Below, piece by piece: positions 35,700 to 46,082 of a stretch of DNA of 64,000 bases (positions within the stretch are counted from its first letter, which is position 1; every line of letters starts with the position of its first letter). The position numbers and the translations under genes are program-made. This stretch comes from Homoserinibacter gongjuensis (GTDB lineage Bacteria; Actinomycetota; Actinomycetes; Actinomycetales; Microbacteriaceae), in NCBI RefSeq assembly GCF_030161875.1, contig NZ_BSVA01000001.1, positions 1,798,001 to 1,862,000 of the forward strand, given 5' to 3'. The notes under the pieces are model-generated. The model was not told the origin of the DNA. It did not search any database and saw nothing but the letters and a program-made list of their open reading frames with translations.

Positions 35700-36675
35700 A
35701 TGCGGACTCGCGCAACGTCGCGCGGACTCGAGTTCACCGAACTCGGGCTCGGAACGGCCCAGCTGGGCAACCTCTACCGGGAGACCAGCCCGGACGAGGC
35801 GGACGCGACCCTCACTGCGGCCTGGGAGGGTGGCATCCGCTACATCGACACCGCACCGCACTACGGCCTGGGCCTCTCGGAGCGCCGCGTCGGCGCCTGG
35901 CTGCGAGAGCGTCCGCGCGACGCGTTCGTGCTGTCCACCAAGGTCGGACGACTGCTCGTGCCGAGCCCGGAGACCGCGGGGCAGCAGGACGACGAGGGCT
36001 TCGCCGTGCCCGCCGACCGACGACGCGTCTTCGACTTCAGCCGCGACGGGGTGCTGCGCTCGGTCGAGGCCTCGCTCGAACGGCTCGGGCTCGACCGCAT
36101 CGACGTGCTCTATCTGCACGACCCCGACGACCACTTCGAGCAGGCATCGGGCGAGGGCATCGCCGCGCTCATCGAGCTGCGCGAGCAGGGGTCGTGCGCG
36201 CCGTGGGCGCCGGAATGAACGCCGCCGCGCCGCTCGCGGAACTCATCAGGCGCGCGGATGTCGATGTCGTGATGTGCGCCGGTCGCTTCACGCTGCTCGA
36301 CGCCTCCGCCCTCGAGGACCTGCTGCCGCTCGCGCTCGAGCGCGGCGTCGGGGTGGTCGCGGCGGGCGTCTTCAACTCGGGGCTGCTCGGCCGCTCGCGT
36401 CCCTCGCCGGATGCGACCTTCGACTACGGCCCCGTCCCCCGTCACTGCTCGCACGCGCGACACGCATCGCCGAGGTGTGCGAGGCGCACGGCGCGAGCCT
36501 CCCCGAGGCGGCGGTGGCGTACGTGCTGCGGCATCCCGCCGTCGTCTCGGTCGTGCTCGGCTCCCGCGGTCGCGCCCAGGTCGAGCAGAACCTCGCCCGC
36601 GCCGCCACCCACGTCCCCGATGCACTGTGGGGCGACCTCGCCTCCGCAGGCCTGATTCAGGAGTTCTCTCGATGA
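35700..36675 (+). CDS. Aldo/keto reductase, D-threo-aldose/L-fucose 1-dehydrogenase-like (two frame breaks)
   Basis: Corrected length about 325 residues. It has the AKR barrel start [14 protein letters not shown], catalytic Asp and Tyr in [19 protein letters not shown], lysine in LSTKVGRLL, and [10 protein letters not shown]. The sequence resembles D-threo-aldose 1-dehydrogenases, which oxidise L-fucose to L-fucono-lactone. Frame breaks: missing G at 36188-36191 and missing C at 36436-36440. ATG at 35700 has AAAGGA upstream; the stop overlaps the next start. First step of the L-fucose pathway encoded here. Confidence 0.8.
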
Positions 36676-37973
36676 CCACGATCACCGCCGTCACCGCTCA
36701 CGATGTACGGTTCCCCACCTCGCTGAGCATGGACGGCTCCGACGCGATGAACAAGGACGGCGACTACTCCGCCGCCTACGTCGTCATCCACACCGACGAT
36801 CCCGAGCTGAGCGGCTACGGCTTCACCTTCACGATCGGCCGCGGCAACGACCTCTGCGTCGAGGCGGCACGACAGCGCGGCCTGCCGCTGGTGGGCCGCT
36901 CGGTCGAGGATGCCGTCGCCGACCTCGGCGGCGTCTACCGCGAGCTCTCCTCCGACTCCCAGCTGCGCTGGCTCGGCCCCGAGAAGGGTGTCGTGCACCT
37001 CGCGATGGCCGCCGTCATGAACGCCATGTGGGATCTCGCGGCGCGGGTGGCCGGCAAGCCGCTGTGGCGTCTGCTGGCCGAGATGACGCCCGAGCAGCTC
37101 GTCGACGCCGCCGACCTGCGCTACCTCTCCGACGCGCTCACCCGCGAGGAGGCCATCGCGATCCTCGCCGAGAAGATGCCGACGCGGGCGCAGCGCATCG
37201 CCGAACTGGATGCGCAGGGCGGCTACCCCTGCTACACGACGAGCGCCGGCTGGCTCGGCTACTCGGACGAGAAGCTGCGCCGACTGCTGCAGGAGGCCGT
37301 CGACGAGGGCTACCAGCACGTCAAGCTCAAGGTGGGTGCGGATCTCGACGATGACATCCGCCGGCTGCGTATCGCGCGCGAGGTGATCGGCTGGGATGCG
37401 AAGCTCATGATCGACGCCAATCAGGTGTGGGACGTGCCGCAGGCGATCGACTGGGTGGGGCGGCTCGCCGAGTTCGAGCCCATGTGGATCGAGGAGCCCA
37501 CGAGCCCCGACGACGTGCTGGGCCACGCGGCGATCCGCCGGGCGGTCGCGCCCATCGGTGTGGCCACCGGAGAGCACGGGATGAACCGCGTGCTGTTCAA
37601 GCAGATGTTCCAGGCCGAGGCGATCGATTACTGCCAGCTCGACTCGGCGCGGCTCGCGAGCGTCAACGAGATCCTGTCGGTCTACCTCATGGCCCACAAG
37701 TTCGGGGTGCCGGTGTGCCCGCACGCGGGCGGCGTGGGGCTGTGCGAGCTCGTGCAGCACCTATCGATCTTCGACTACGTGTGCGTCTCGGGCACCCTCG
37801 AGAACCGCGTCACCGAGTTCGTCGATCACCTGCACGAACACTTCGTCGACCCGTGCATCGTCGAGAACGGGCACTACGTGCTGCCCCAGCAGCCGGGGTA
37901 CAGCGCCCAGATGCACGATGCATCGCTCGCCGAGTACACCTTCCCGGGTGGGAGCTACTGGACGGGACGCTAA
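36672..37973 (+). CDS. L-fuconate dehydratase (enolase superfamily)
   Basis: 433 residues, intact, the usual length for this family. The barrel shows the catalytic lysines in YQHVKLKVG, metal ligands in [20 protein letters not shown] and GEHG, and the histidine in [17 protein letters not shown]-terminal [25 protein letters not shown] is typical of L-fuconate dehydratases. It converts L-fuconate to 2-keto-3-deoxy-L-fuconate. It is coupled to the dehydrogenase upstream (ATGA). Confidence 0.92.
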   Translation: MTTITAVTAHDVRFPTSLSMDGSDAMNKDGDYSAAYVVIHTDDPELSGYGFTFTIGRGNDLCVEAARQRGLPLVGRSVEDAVADLGGVYRELSSDSQLRWLGPEKGVVHLAMAAVMNAMWDLAARVAGKPLWRLLAEMTPEQLVDAADLRYLSDALTREEAIAILAEKMPTRAQRIAELDAQGGYPCYTTSAGWLGYSDEKLRRLLQEAVDEGYQHVKLKVGADLDDDIRRLRIAREVIGWDAKLMIDANQVWDVPQAIDWVGRLAEFEPMWIEEPTSPDDVLGHAAIRRAVAPIGVATGEHGMNRVLFKQMFQAEAIDYCQLDSARLASVNEILSVYLMAHKFGVPVCPHAGGVGLCELVQHLSIFDYVCVSGTLENRVTEFVDHLHEHFVDPCIVENGHYVLPQQPGYSAQMHDASLAEYTFPGGSYWTGR

Positions 37974-37988
37974 GCCGAGACGCTCGGA

Positions 37989-38723
37989 TCAGTGGGCTTC
38001 GGGATCCTCGCCGGCATGCGCCGCACTGAACTGCTCGACCCCCAGCAGGTGCGTCGACATGCGGATGCGGGCGCGGCCCGGATCCCGGCGCACGAGCTCG
38101 TCGAAGATGGCGCGGTGCTCGCCCTGCGTCTCGCGCACCGAGCCGCGGTTGCTGATCGCGCGCCACAGCCGCGCGCGGAAAGTACGGCCGACGAGCGCGT
38201 CGATGAGCGCTGCGAGCGGTGGGTTGCCGCTCGCGAGGGCGATCGCGCGGTGGAACTCGGTGTCGGCCTGGATGAACTCCTCGAGGTCCATCTCGTCCTC
38301 GTTCTCGAGCGCTCGGTCGACGCGGCCGAGGATCTCGTCGAGGTTCTCGAGGTCGGCGTCGGTGAGGCGGGTCGCGGCGAGCGAGACGCTCTCGGCCTCG
38401 AGCACGCGTCGCACCGCGAGCAGGTCGGCGGCGTGCGCGGGCTGCTGCAGGTCGGCCAGGAACCCGAGCGGACTCAACAGCACCGCCGGGTCGAGGGCCG
38501 TCACGTAGGTGCCGTCGCCCTGTCGCGTCTCGAGCACCCCGAGCGTTGCGAGGGCGCGCACGCCCTCACGCAGCGAGCCACGGGAGACACCCAGCAGCGA
38601 GGCCAGGTCGCGCTCGATGGGCAGACGGGAGCCGGGCTTCAGCTCGCCACGCGTGAGCATGCCCTTGATGCTCTCGATGACGACATCGGTCTGCGATCGG
38701 GCACCAGGTACGGACTCGGCCAT
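37989..38723 (-). CDS. FadR-type GntR regulator with FCD domain
   Basis: 244 residues. Winged helix: GELKPGSRLPIERDLASLLGVSRGSLREGVRALATLGVLETRQGDGTYV in the expected order; C-terminal FCD effector domain with metal ligands in DTEFHRAIALASGN and the histidine of GEHRAIFDEL. The ATG at 38723 is preferred to upstream in-frame starts because the helix domain follows it. It converges on the fuconate dehydratase and diverges from the enolase-family gene; the operator at 38771-38788 lies between. Confidence 0.85.
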   Translation of the reverse strand: MAESVPGARSQTDVVIESIKGMLTRGELKPGSRLPIERDLASLLGVSRGSLREGVRALATLGVLETRQGDGTYVTALDPAVLLSPLGFLADLQQPAHAADLLAVRRVLEAESVSLAATRLTDADLENLDEILGRVDRALENEDEMDLEEFIQADTEFHRAIALASGNPPLAALIDALVGRTFRARLWRAISNRGSVRETQGEHRAIFDELVRRDPGRARIRMSTHLLGVEQFSAAHAGEDPEAH

Positions 38724-38770
38724 GCCGATGATCCTATGCGTAGCGAGCGGTATCATCCGATCAATTCTTG

Positions 38771-38788
38771 TGATCAATCGTTTGATCA
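38771..38788. promoter_or_regulatory. Operator palindrome between the GntR and enolase-family genes
   Basis: TGATCAATCGTTTGATCA differs from the perfect site at 31755-31772 by one base. It sits between divergent genes and could be bound by the LacI protein (34580) or by this GntR protein. Confidence 0.65.
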
Positions 38789-38834
38789 CCTAGCATGGCG
38801 GTCAAACGTCCGATCTGAGCCGAAGAAGTCGAAG

Positions 38835-39995
38835 ATGAATGACCTCGCCGCAACCGTCCGAGCAGTACGGCCCGTGCTGCTCTCGCACCGCTACGCACCC
38901 GGTGAGGAGCTCGTCTGGGTCGGCGGCACCATCCACTCCTGGGATGCCGCGCTCGTCGAGGTCGAGCTCAGCGACGGCACTCGAGGTATCGGTGAGGCGG
39001 GGGCCGGCATCATGGCGGCGACCGCGGTGCCCGGCATCGTGGACGCCCTGCGCCCCTACCTGCTCGACGTGCCCTTTGCGGGGCCGCTCGACGTTGCCGA
39101 CCACCTGCGCGCCTACACCGCCTTCTGGTCACGCGGGGGACTGCTGGGCGGCGTCATCGGCGCGGTCGAGCTCGCCGTACTGGATGCCGTGGCGAAGCGC
39201 GAGGGTGCCCGCCTACGAGGTGCTCGGCGGGGCCGCACGACCGCGCATCGAGGCCTACTCGAGCGGCGGGCTCGGCACGACCTTCGAGGAGGTCGCGGCG
39301 TGGGCGGATGCCCAGTTCGCCGCGGGCTTCGGCACCGTCAAGTTCCGCGCCATGTCCGACCCCGACACGACGATCCGGCTGCTCGACCATGTGGTCGCAC
39401 GGCTGCCGGAGGACGCTCGCTTCGTGATCGACGCCGTGCAGGCGTGCGCGTCGGCTCCGTGGTCGATCGACGACGCGATCCGGGTGGGTCAGCGGGCGGC
39501 CGAGCTGGGAGCGCGCTGGTACGAGGAGCCGTGCCAGGCCGATGACGTCGCCGGATTCGCGCGCGTGCGCGCCTCGCTCGACGTGCCGGTCTCGGGGTCG
39601 AGTCCAACGGAACCGTGCGCGAGTTCGCCGAGCTCATCGCGGCTGGCGGCGTCGACATCGCCCAACCCGACGCAACCTTCGTGGGCGGTCCGCGTGCGTT
39701 CTCCCGGGTCGCGGCGCTCGCCGCGGAGGCCGGCATCGCGTGCGTGCCGCACGTCTGGGGCAGTGGGGTCACCTTCGCGGCCAATCTGCACACGGTGCTC
39801 GCGGAGCCCACCGTCGAGCTCTTCGAGTACTGCACTCTTCCCAACCCGCTGCGCGATGCGCTGCAGGTGGAACCGGTCGACTTCGTCGACAGCACGATCG
39901 GGGCGCCGACCGCTCCGGGCCTCGGTGTCCGATTGACGGAGGACATCGAGCGCGAGTTCGCATTCCGTCCTGGAGGTGGTCATGTCATCCGCTGA
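38835..39995 (+). CDS. Mandelate racemase/muconate lactonizing-type enolase-superfamily protein (two frame breaks)
   Basis: Corrected length about 387 residues. Barrel motifs: TVKFRAM (lysine), RFVIDAVQA (metal aspartate), WYEEPC (glutamate), VSGVES (glutamate) and VPHVWGSG (histidine). Likely a sugar-acid dehydratase. Frame breaks: about two bases are missing near 39203-39206 (EGVPAYEVLGG is expected) and one G at 39594-39597. It is followed by an RraA-like gene whose start lies inside its end. The specific acid is unknown. Confidence 0.75.
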
Positions 39996-40650
39996 GTCCG
40001 GCTTCACCCCGCAGCCCGGAGACGACAGGCTCTCGACGGCGATCCTGAGCGACTCGTGCGACGCCGTCGGGCTGCGTCATCAGGTGCTGCTTGAGAGACT
40101 CGCGCCCCTCGTGCCGGGGTCGCGTGCCATCGGCCGTGCCCGCACGACGCGCTTCGCTCCGGCCTTCGAGGCCGACGCCGACGATCCCTACCGTGAGGCG
40201 ATCGAGGCGATCGACGGACTGCGTGCGGGACAGTTCGCCGTGATCGCGACCGACTCCAACAACGACTCCGCGTTCTGGGGCGAGCTCTTCAGCGCCGCGG
40301 CGATCGGCGCGGGAGCGGTAGGCGTGCTCACCGACGGCAACCTGCGCGATACCGACCGGGTGGCCGCGCTCGGGTTCCCCGCGTTCTCGCGGTCGCGTCG
40401 CCCGATCGATTTCCGCGGCCGGATGCGCGTCGTCGGCCAGGACGTCTCCGTCGTCGTCAGCGGCGTGCGCATCGACCCGGGCGACCTCGTGATGGCGGAC
40501 GACGACGGCGTCGTGGTCGTGCCGCGCGCCCACGAGGATGAAGTGCTGGCCCTCGCGCGCGAACGCGCCTCGCGGGAATCCACCGTGCTCGCCGAGCTGT
40601 TGGCGGGCGAATCCCTCCGTACCGTCTGGAACCGTCACCGAGTGCTCTGA
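39982..40650 (+). CDS. RraA/HMG-aldolase family protein
   Basis: 222 residues, intact. GAVGVLTDGNLRDTDRVAALGFPAF is the conserved DGxxRD region and GQDVSVVVSGVRIDPGDLVMADDDGVVVVP the second hallmark. Members are 4-hydroxy-4-methyl-2-oxoglutarate/oxaloacetate aldolases or related lyases. Next to a sugar-acid dehydratase it may cleave or process the 2-keto-3-deoxy acid formed. The ATG at 39982 gives a 14-base overlap with the enolase-family gene. Confidence 0.8.
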   Translation: MSSAESGFTPQPGDDRLSTAILSDSCDAVGLRHQVLLERLAPLVPGSRAIGRARTTRFAPAFEADADDPYREAIEAIDGLRAGQFAVIATDSNNDSAFWGELFSAAAIGAGAVGVLTDGNLRDTDRVAALGFPAFSRSRRPIDFRGRMRVVGQDVSVVVSGVRIDPGDLVMADDDGVVVVPRAHEDEVLALARERASRESTVLAELLAGESLRTVWNRHRVL

Positions 40651-40659
40651 GGAGTCCCT

Positions 40660-41526
40660 ATGCCCTTCCCCGTCATCGACAGCCACCAGCACGTGTGGGA
40701 TCCCTCGCGCGCCGCCTACGACTGGCTCGGTCCCGAGCTGTCGCCCATCGACCGGGCCATCGGCTTCGAGGAGGTGCAGCCGGAGCTGCAGGCGGCGGGC
40801 GTCGACTTCACCGTTCAGGTGCAGTCCGCCGACAACCCCGAGGACACCGAGCTCATGCGGGAATCCGCGGCCCGGCATCCGGAGGTCGCCGGCATCGTGG
40901 GGTACGCGCCCATCGACGATCCCGGCGCGTGCGCCCGCACGATCCAGTCCTGGCAGGGCGACCCGCTCATGGTCGGGGTGCGCACGCTCATCCACACCCA
41001 GCCCGACCCCGAGTGGCTGCTGCGGCCGGAGGTGGGCGAGGGCCTCGCGTTGCTGGAAGAGGCAGGTCTCAGCTACGACGTCGTCGCGGTGCTGCCGCGG
41101 CACCTCGAGCTCGTGCCGATCATCGCCGAGCGGTATCCCCAGCTGCGCCTCGTGATCGACCACCTCGCGAAGCCCCCGATCGGTCTCGAAGCTCGGGAGC
41201 CCTGGTGGGGGCTCATCGCGGGGGCCGCGGAGTACCCCAACGTGTACGCGAAGATCAGCGGACTGTACTCGGCGACGGCGGATTCCGGCGCGTGGACGAC
41301 CGACTCGGTGCGCCCCTTCGTGGAGCGCGCGCTCGAGGTGTTCGGAGCCACCCGCCTGATGTACGGGGGCGACTGGCCCATCTCGGTGCTCTCGGGTGGC
41401 TACACGCGCGTCTGGAACGGCCTGCGTCCGATCTTCGACGCGCTCGCGCCCGCTGATCGAGAGCAGATCCTCGGGCGCACGGCGGCGGAGTTCTACCGCC
41501 TGTCGGCGGAGCGACTCGGCCAGTAA
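40660..41526 (+). CDS. Amidohydrolase-family L-fucono-lactonase
   Basis: 288 residues, intact. VIDSHQHVWDP holds the first metal ligands, LVIDHLAKPPI the central histidine and MYGGDWPIS the catalytic aspartate. This small TIM-barrel amidohydrolase group includes L-fucono-1,5-lactonases. It would open the lactone made by the aldo/keto reductase to L-fuconate. Confidence 0.85.
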   Translation: MPFPVIDSHQHVWDPSRAAYDWLGPELSPIDRAIGFEEVQPELQAAGVDFTVQVQSADNPEDTELMRESAARHPEVAGIVGYAPIDDPGACARTIQSWQGDPLMVGVRTLIHTQPDPEWLLRPEVGEGLALLEEAGLSYDVVAVLPRHLELVPIIAERYPQLRLVIDHLAKPPIGLEAREPWWGLIAGAAEYPNVYAKISGLYSATADSGAWTTDSVRPFVERALEVFGATRLMYGGDWPISVLSGGYTRVWNGLRPIFDALAPADREQILGRTAAEFYRLSAERLGQ

Positions 41527-41558
41527 TTGAGCAGATCATCCGATCTCTAGGGAGGTAT

Positions 41559-41591
41559 ATGCCCGAATATGCCGCAAGTGTCGGCACGTGA
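41559..41591 (+). CDS. Ten-codon leader ORF before the sugar-binding protein gene
   Basis: ATG follows GGGAGG with a three-base gap and encodes MPEYAASVGT before TGA. It lies after the lactonase and upstream of the promoter-like pair for the binding protein gene. The strong ribosome binding site is the only reason to note it; no leader-peptide mechanism is visible. Confidence 0.25.
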   Translation: MPEYAASVGT

Positions 41592-41620
41592 TTCCACATT
41601 CGTCAGATCTCTTGTAGTAT
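41592..41620 (+). promoter_or_regulatory. Promoter-like pair before the L-fucose ABC importer
   Basis: TTCCAC (41592-41597) and TAGTAT (41615-41620) are 17 bases apart, 50 bases before the binding-protein start. This would let the importer be transcribed separately from the upstream enzymes. Confidence 0.4.
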
Positions 41621-41670
41621 CAGGTCCACCGCGGCGCGATGCCTGCGCCCGTCCACACCAAGGAGTGTCA

Positions 41671-42989
41671 ATGAAGACCACGAGGTTCCTCTCGGCGAGC
41701 GGGGCGATGGCCGTGCTCGCTGCCGCAGCGCTCGTCATGTCCGGGTGCTCAGCCGACGCCGGGGGCGGCGGCGGCGAACAGACTGATTCCGGCGGCAAGA
41801 TCACCGTCTGGGTCGACCCGCCCCGCGTTCCCGCCGCAGAGGCGTTCCAGCAGGCCTACCCCGACATCGAGATCGATGTCGTGCAGATCGACGGCACCGT
41901 CGGTGGCAAGACCGTCAAGCAGTCCTTCGCGAACTTCGACTCGGCCGGCTCGGGATGGCCCGACGCCATCTTCTTCCCGTCGAACGATGACATCGCCTGG
42001 GCGACCAACTCGACGAGCAACTACGCCGCCGATCTCACCGACCTGCTGCCCGACGTCATCAAGGGGTACGACCCCGCGGTGCTGTCGTTCTGCGACATCG
42101 ACGGCAAGATCCGCTGCCTGCGCAACGACGCCGCGCCCGACGTCTTCTGGTACAACAAGAAGTTCTTCGACGACAACGGCTACACGCTGCCGACCACGTG
42201 GGAGGAGTACGGCGACCTCGCCGTCAAGATCGCCGCCGAGCACCCTGGAAAGATCAGCGGTTTCCTGGGCGATGCCTACGCGATCAACCGTTACCTCCAG
42301 GAGCGAACTGCCCGACGAACGAGCGCGTGTCGGAGTCCGAGGCGCACATCGACCTCTCCGACCCGAACTGCGTGCGGGCGACCGAGCTGCTCACCAAGAT
42401 GTACGACGGCAAGGCGCTCTCGACCCAGGGCATCTTCGATGGTGACGCGGCCGAGGCCGGCGTCAACCTCGTGATGAGCCCCGGTGCGGTGTGGTGGGGC
42501 AACTACCTCTTCCGTGACACCTGGAAGATCCCCGCGGGTGAGATGAGCGCAGCGGCGCCTCTGGCCTGGAAGGGCGAGTCTGCGCCGTCGACCGGCAACG
42601 AAGGCGGTGGCCTGTGGGGCGTCTCGTCGCACATCACCGGCAAGCAGCTCGAGAACGCGTTGACCTTCGCGACCTTCGTGGCAACCGACCCGCGTTGGCA
42701 GGTCGACCTGTCGACCGGCCTTCCCGGCTACGGCCCCGTGCAGGACGACTGGCTCGCCAAGATGGAGGCCGACGCCTACTTCGCCGACATCCCGGGTACC
42801 CAGGCGGCCTTCAAGGAGGGTGCGGCCGCTGTGATGCCGTACTCCTACATGCTGTACGACACGGGTTCGGTCTGGACCGAGAAGGTGAGCCCGACGCTCA
42901 TCGCCGGCGGCTCGATGCAGGACGCCATCGAGGCGTTCGGCGAAGAGCTCGTCAACCAGGCCAAGTCGGTGGGCTACACCGTCAAGTAA
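41671..42989 (+). CDS. ABC importer sugar-binding lipoprotein (one frame break)
   Basis: Corrected length about 439 residues. Signal peptide and lipobox AALVMSGC, then a type 2 binding protein (KITVWVDPPRVPAAEAFQ, VFWYNKKFFDDNGYTLPTTWEEY, GTQAAFKEGAAAVMPYSYML). AAGGAG precedes the ATG. One G is missing after 42303 (QEANCPTNERV expected). It should deliver a sugar, probably L-fucose or a relative, to the two permeases that follow. No ATPase gene is in this operon; a shared MsiK-type ATPase would be needed. Confidence 0.88.
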
Positions 42990-43072
42990 TCGAACGCGGT
43001 GTGGGGGCGTCCGCCTGGCGGGCGCCCCCGCACCACGACACCGCGATACACACATCGAAGAGGATGACGAGA

Positions 43073-44030
43073 ATGACATCGGCGATCGACGTCGACCGCA
43101 CGGGCCGCCCTCCACGTGCCTCCCGGCGCAAGGCCCCCATCGGGTCGAGGCGCGAGGCGCCCTCATCCTGCTCAGCCCCTACATCCTGCTGTTCCTCGTG
43201 GCCGCGGCCATCCCGATCGGCTACGCCTTCTGGATCAGTCTGCAGAAGGCGCCCACGCTCGTGAACCCGCAGGCCGGGTTCGGGGGCTCGAGTCGTTCGT
43301 CACCGCCGTCACCGACTATCGGTTCTTCGGCACCTTCGTGAACATCTTCACGGTCATGGCCATCTGGCTGCCGATCATGATCATCGGCATCGTGGGGCTC
43401 GCCCTGCTCGTGCACGCGAGCCCGAGCCGCTTCGGCGGCGCGATGCGCTTCATCTACTACATCCCCGGGGCACTCGCGGGGATCGCGAACTTCGTGCTCT
43501 GGGTCTACCTGCTGCACCCGACGCAGTCGCCCATCGCCTTCCTCTGGCAGGACCTCGGGCTGACGACCCTCAAGCAGGTCGTCACGACGGGCAACATGCC
43601 GATGATCCTCACCGCGATGCTGTTCTTCCAGGGGCTCGGCACCTGGATCGTCATCGTCAACGGCGGGCTCAACGGCATCCCCGACGAGATCTTCGAGGCC
43701 GCCGCCCTCGACGGTGCCAACGCGTGGCAACTCGCCTGGCGCGTCAAGCTCCCGCTCATACGGCCCTGGGTCGGCTATGCGGCCCTCATGAATCTTGCGT
43801 ACGGGTTCCAGCTCTTCCTCGAGCCCTATCTGATGCGCCAGATCTCCGCGGGCTCGATCGACAGCGAGTGGGCACCCACGCAGCTCGGCTACGCCTTCGC
43901 GTTCACCAACCGCAACTTCCCCGCGGCGGCGGCGATGTCGATCATCCTGCTCGTCATCACCCTCGCCATCGGCGTGATCATCGTGTTCCGCAGCGGCCTC
44001 TTCGGCGAAGGCAAGGAGAACGCCCGATGA
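43073..44030 (+). CDS. ABC sugar importer permease 1 (two frame breaks)
   Basis: Corrected length about 319 residues with six membrane helices. The permease loop is EAAALDGANAWQLAWRVKLPLI (EAA motif). Frame breaks: a G missing near 43142-43144 or just after, giving ARGALILLSPYILLFL, and one at 43282-43286. ATG 43073 has AAGAGG about nine bases upstream. Its stop overlaps the next permease start (ATGA). Confidence 0.85.
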
Positions 44031-44958
44031 GCACGCACGAGACGAGGCGAGTCGCCGGAGCAACCCCGTGGTCGGCGGGCCGCATCGCCCGCATCGTCGT
44101 GATGCTCGCGGTCGCGCTGTTCTTCATCCTGCCGATCGTGGGCTTCATCGCCATGGCCTTCCGCAGCCAGGAGGGCATCGAAAGCGGCGCGGACGGCTTC
44201 CTCGGCCTCGGTGGGATGTCGCTCGAGAACGTCATCTACAGCTGGGGTCAGCTGCTCGGCTTCGGGCCGGCGGGCGGCGGGGTCTTCGTGCGCTGGATCC
44301 TCAACTCGCTCATCGTCTCGGTCGTAGGCGGCGTGCTCGCACTCGTCGCCGCCCTGCCCGCGGGTTACGCGCTCGCTCGCTTGCGGTTCCGGATGCGTCG
44401 GGCCTGGTTGTTCGCCACGCTGCTCGCGATGGTGATGCCGAACACCGTGCTCGTCATCCCGCTCTTCCTCGAGGTGAACGCCATCGGGGCCATCGGACAG
44501 CTCTGGCCCGTCGCCGTGATCATGGGCTTCTTCCCGTTCGGCGTGTATCTCAGCTACATCCACTTCATGACGACGATGCCGCCCGAGCTCGTCGAAGCCG
44601 CCCGGATCGACGGGCTCGGCGAGGTGCGGATCTTCTTCCAGGTGGCGCTGCCCATCGCGAAGCAGGTCACGGCGCTCATCGCGTTCTTCTCGTTCGTGGC
44701 GAACTGGACCAACTTCTTCCTGCCGCTCGCGCTGCTCACCTCGAGCCAGAACAACAAGACGATCTCGATCGGCATCCAGGAGCTCATCGGCGCCAGCCCC
44801 TGTTCAACGCGACCGTCGCCGCGGGGCTCGACGTCAAGCTCTACATGCCGCAGCTCGCTCTCGCCACGGTGATCTCGATGCTTCCGCTGCTCGCCGTCTT
44901 CCTCGGCGCGCAGCGCTTCCTGATCCGCGGCCAGACCGTCGGAGCCGTGAAGGGGTGA
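44027..44958 (+). CDS. ABC sugar importer permease 2 (one frame break)
   Basis: Corrected length about 310 residues with six helices and the EAA loop PPELVEAARIDGLGEVRIFF. One C is missing at 44797-44800; with it GASPLFNATVAAGLDVKLYMP follows and the gene ends GQTVGAVKG. Carbohydrate-uptake MalG/AraQ-type permease, partner of the gene before it. Confidence 0.87.
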
Positions 44959-44960
44959 CC

Positions 44961-46082
44961 ATGTCCGATTCGCCGCCGTTCGACCCGCCCGAGTTCCATC
45001 CGGCCGAGGCATATCGCCCGGCCCTGCCCGAACATCCGCGCCCGATCGTGCTGGTCGGGGCGGGCGGGATCGTGCGCGACGCGCACCTGCCCGCGTACCG
45101 CAAGGCAGATTTCCCGGTGTGGGGCATCGCCGACATCGACATCGCCCGCGCCCGCACACTCGCGGACGAGTACGGCATCGACCGCGTCTTCGGCAGCGCC
45201 GCCGAGGCGATCGCCGCGGCGCCGGCCGAGGTGGTCTACGACGTCGCTCTCATGCCCGAGCACTTCCCGGCGACCCTGGAGCAGCTGCCGGACGGCGCGG
45301 CCGTGCTCGTGCAGAAGCCGCTCGGGCAGACCCTCGCCGACGGCATCGCACTGCGCGAGTTGTGCGCGCGCAAGGGCCTCATGGCGGCTGTGAACACCCA
45401 GCTGCGCTTCGCCCCGTACGTCGCGGCGGCGCGGCAGTTGATCGCCGACGGCGTCATCGGCGAGCTCTACGACCTCGAGATCCGCGTGCAGACCGACACG
45501 CCCTGGCACATGTTCCCGAGCGTCTTCGGGCTCCCGCGCCTCGAGATCAACATGCACAGCGTGCACTACATCGACCTCGTGCGGTCCTTCCTCGGCGACC
45601 CGAGCTCGGTGAGCGCCGTCACCGTGCGGCACCCCGAGAAGCCCGAGATCGCCAACACCCGCTCGACGATCCTCATGCGCTACCGCGACCGCCCCATCCG
45701 CGTGACGATCAGCGTCAACCACGACCACGCCTTCGGCTCGGGCTACGACGAGAGCTTCATCAAGTGGGAGGGCACCCGGGGTGCCATCCGCGCGCAGATG
45801 GGGCTGCTGCTGGACTACCCGACGGGCGGACCCGACAAGCTCGAGCTCGCGCTGCTGGCCGAGCGGGAGAGGGGCTGGGTGCCGGTGCCCTTCGAGGGCT
45901 CGTGGTTCCCGGATGCCTTCATCGGCTCGATGGGCGCCGTGCAGCGGTTCGTCGAGGGATCGGTGCCGTCGCTTCCGACCTCGGTCGACGACGTGCTGCA
46001 CACCATGGCCGCCGTCGAGGCGGCGTACGAATCCGAGGCACGCGAGGGCGTGCCGATCGACATCACAGGGGAGACAGCGTGA
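44961..46082 (+). CDS. Gfo/Idh/MocA-family oxidoreductase
   Basis: 373 residues, intact. N-terminal Rossmann motif VLVGAGGIVRDAHLPAY, then VLVQKPLGQTLADG with the EKP-like lysine and a substrate-side region HSVHYIDLVRSFLGDPSSV. It probably oxidises or reduces a sugar or lactone with NAD(P). ATG at 44961 has AAGGGG upstream. Role within L-fucose catabolism is uncertain; it could act on a side sugar or an alternative epimer. Confidence 0.8.
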   Translation: MSDSPPFDPPEFHPAEAYRPALPEHPRPIVLVGAGGIVRDAHLPAYRKADFPVWGIADIDIARARTLADEYGIDRVFGSAAEAIAAAPAEVVYDVALMPEHFPATLEQLPDGAAVLVQKPLGQTLADGIALRELCARKGLMAAVNTQLRFAPYVAAARQLIADGVIGELYDLEIRVQTDTPWHMFPSVFGLPRLEINMHSVHYIDLVRSFLGDPSSVSAVTVRHPEKPEIANTRSTILMRYRDRPIRVTISVNHDHAFGSGYDESFIKWEGTRGAIRAQMGLLLDYPTGGPDKLELALLAERERGWVPVPFEGSWFPDAFIGSMGAVQRFVEGSVPSLPTSVDDVLHTMAAVEAAYESEAREGVPIDITGETA

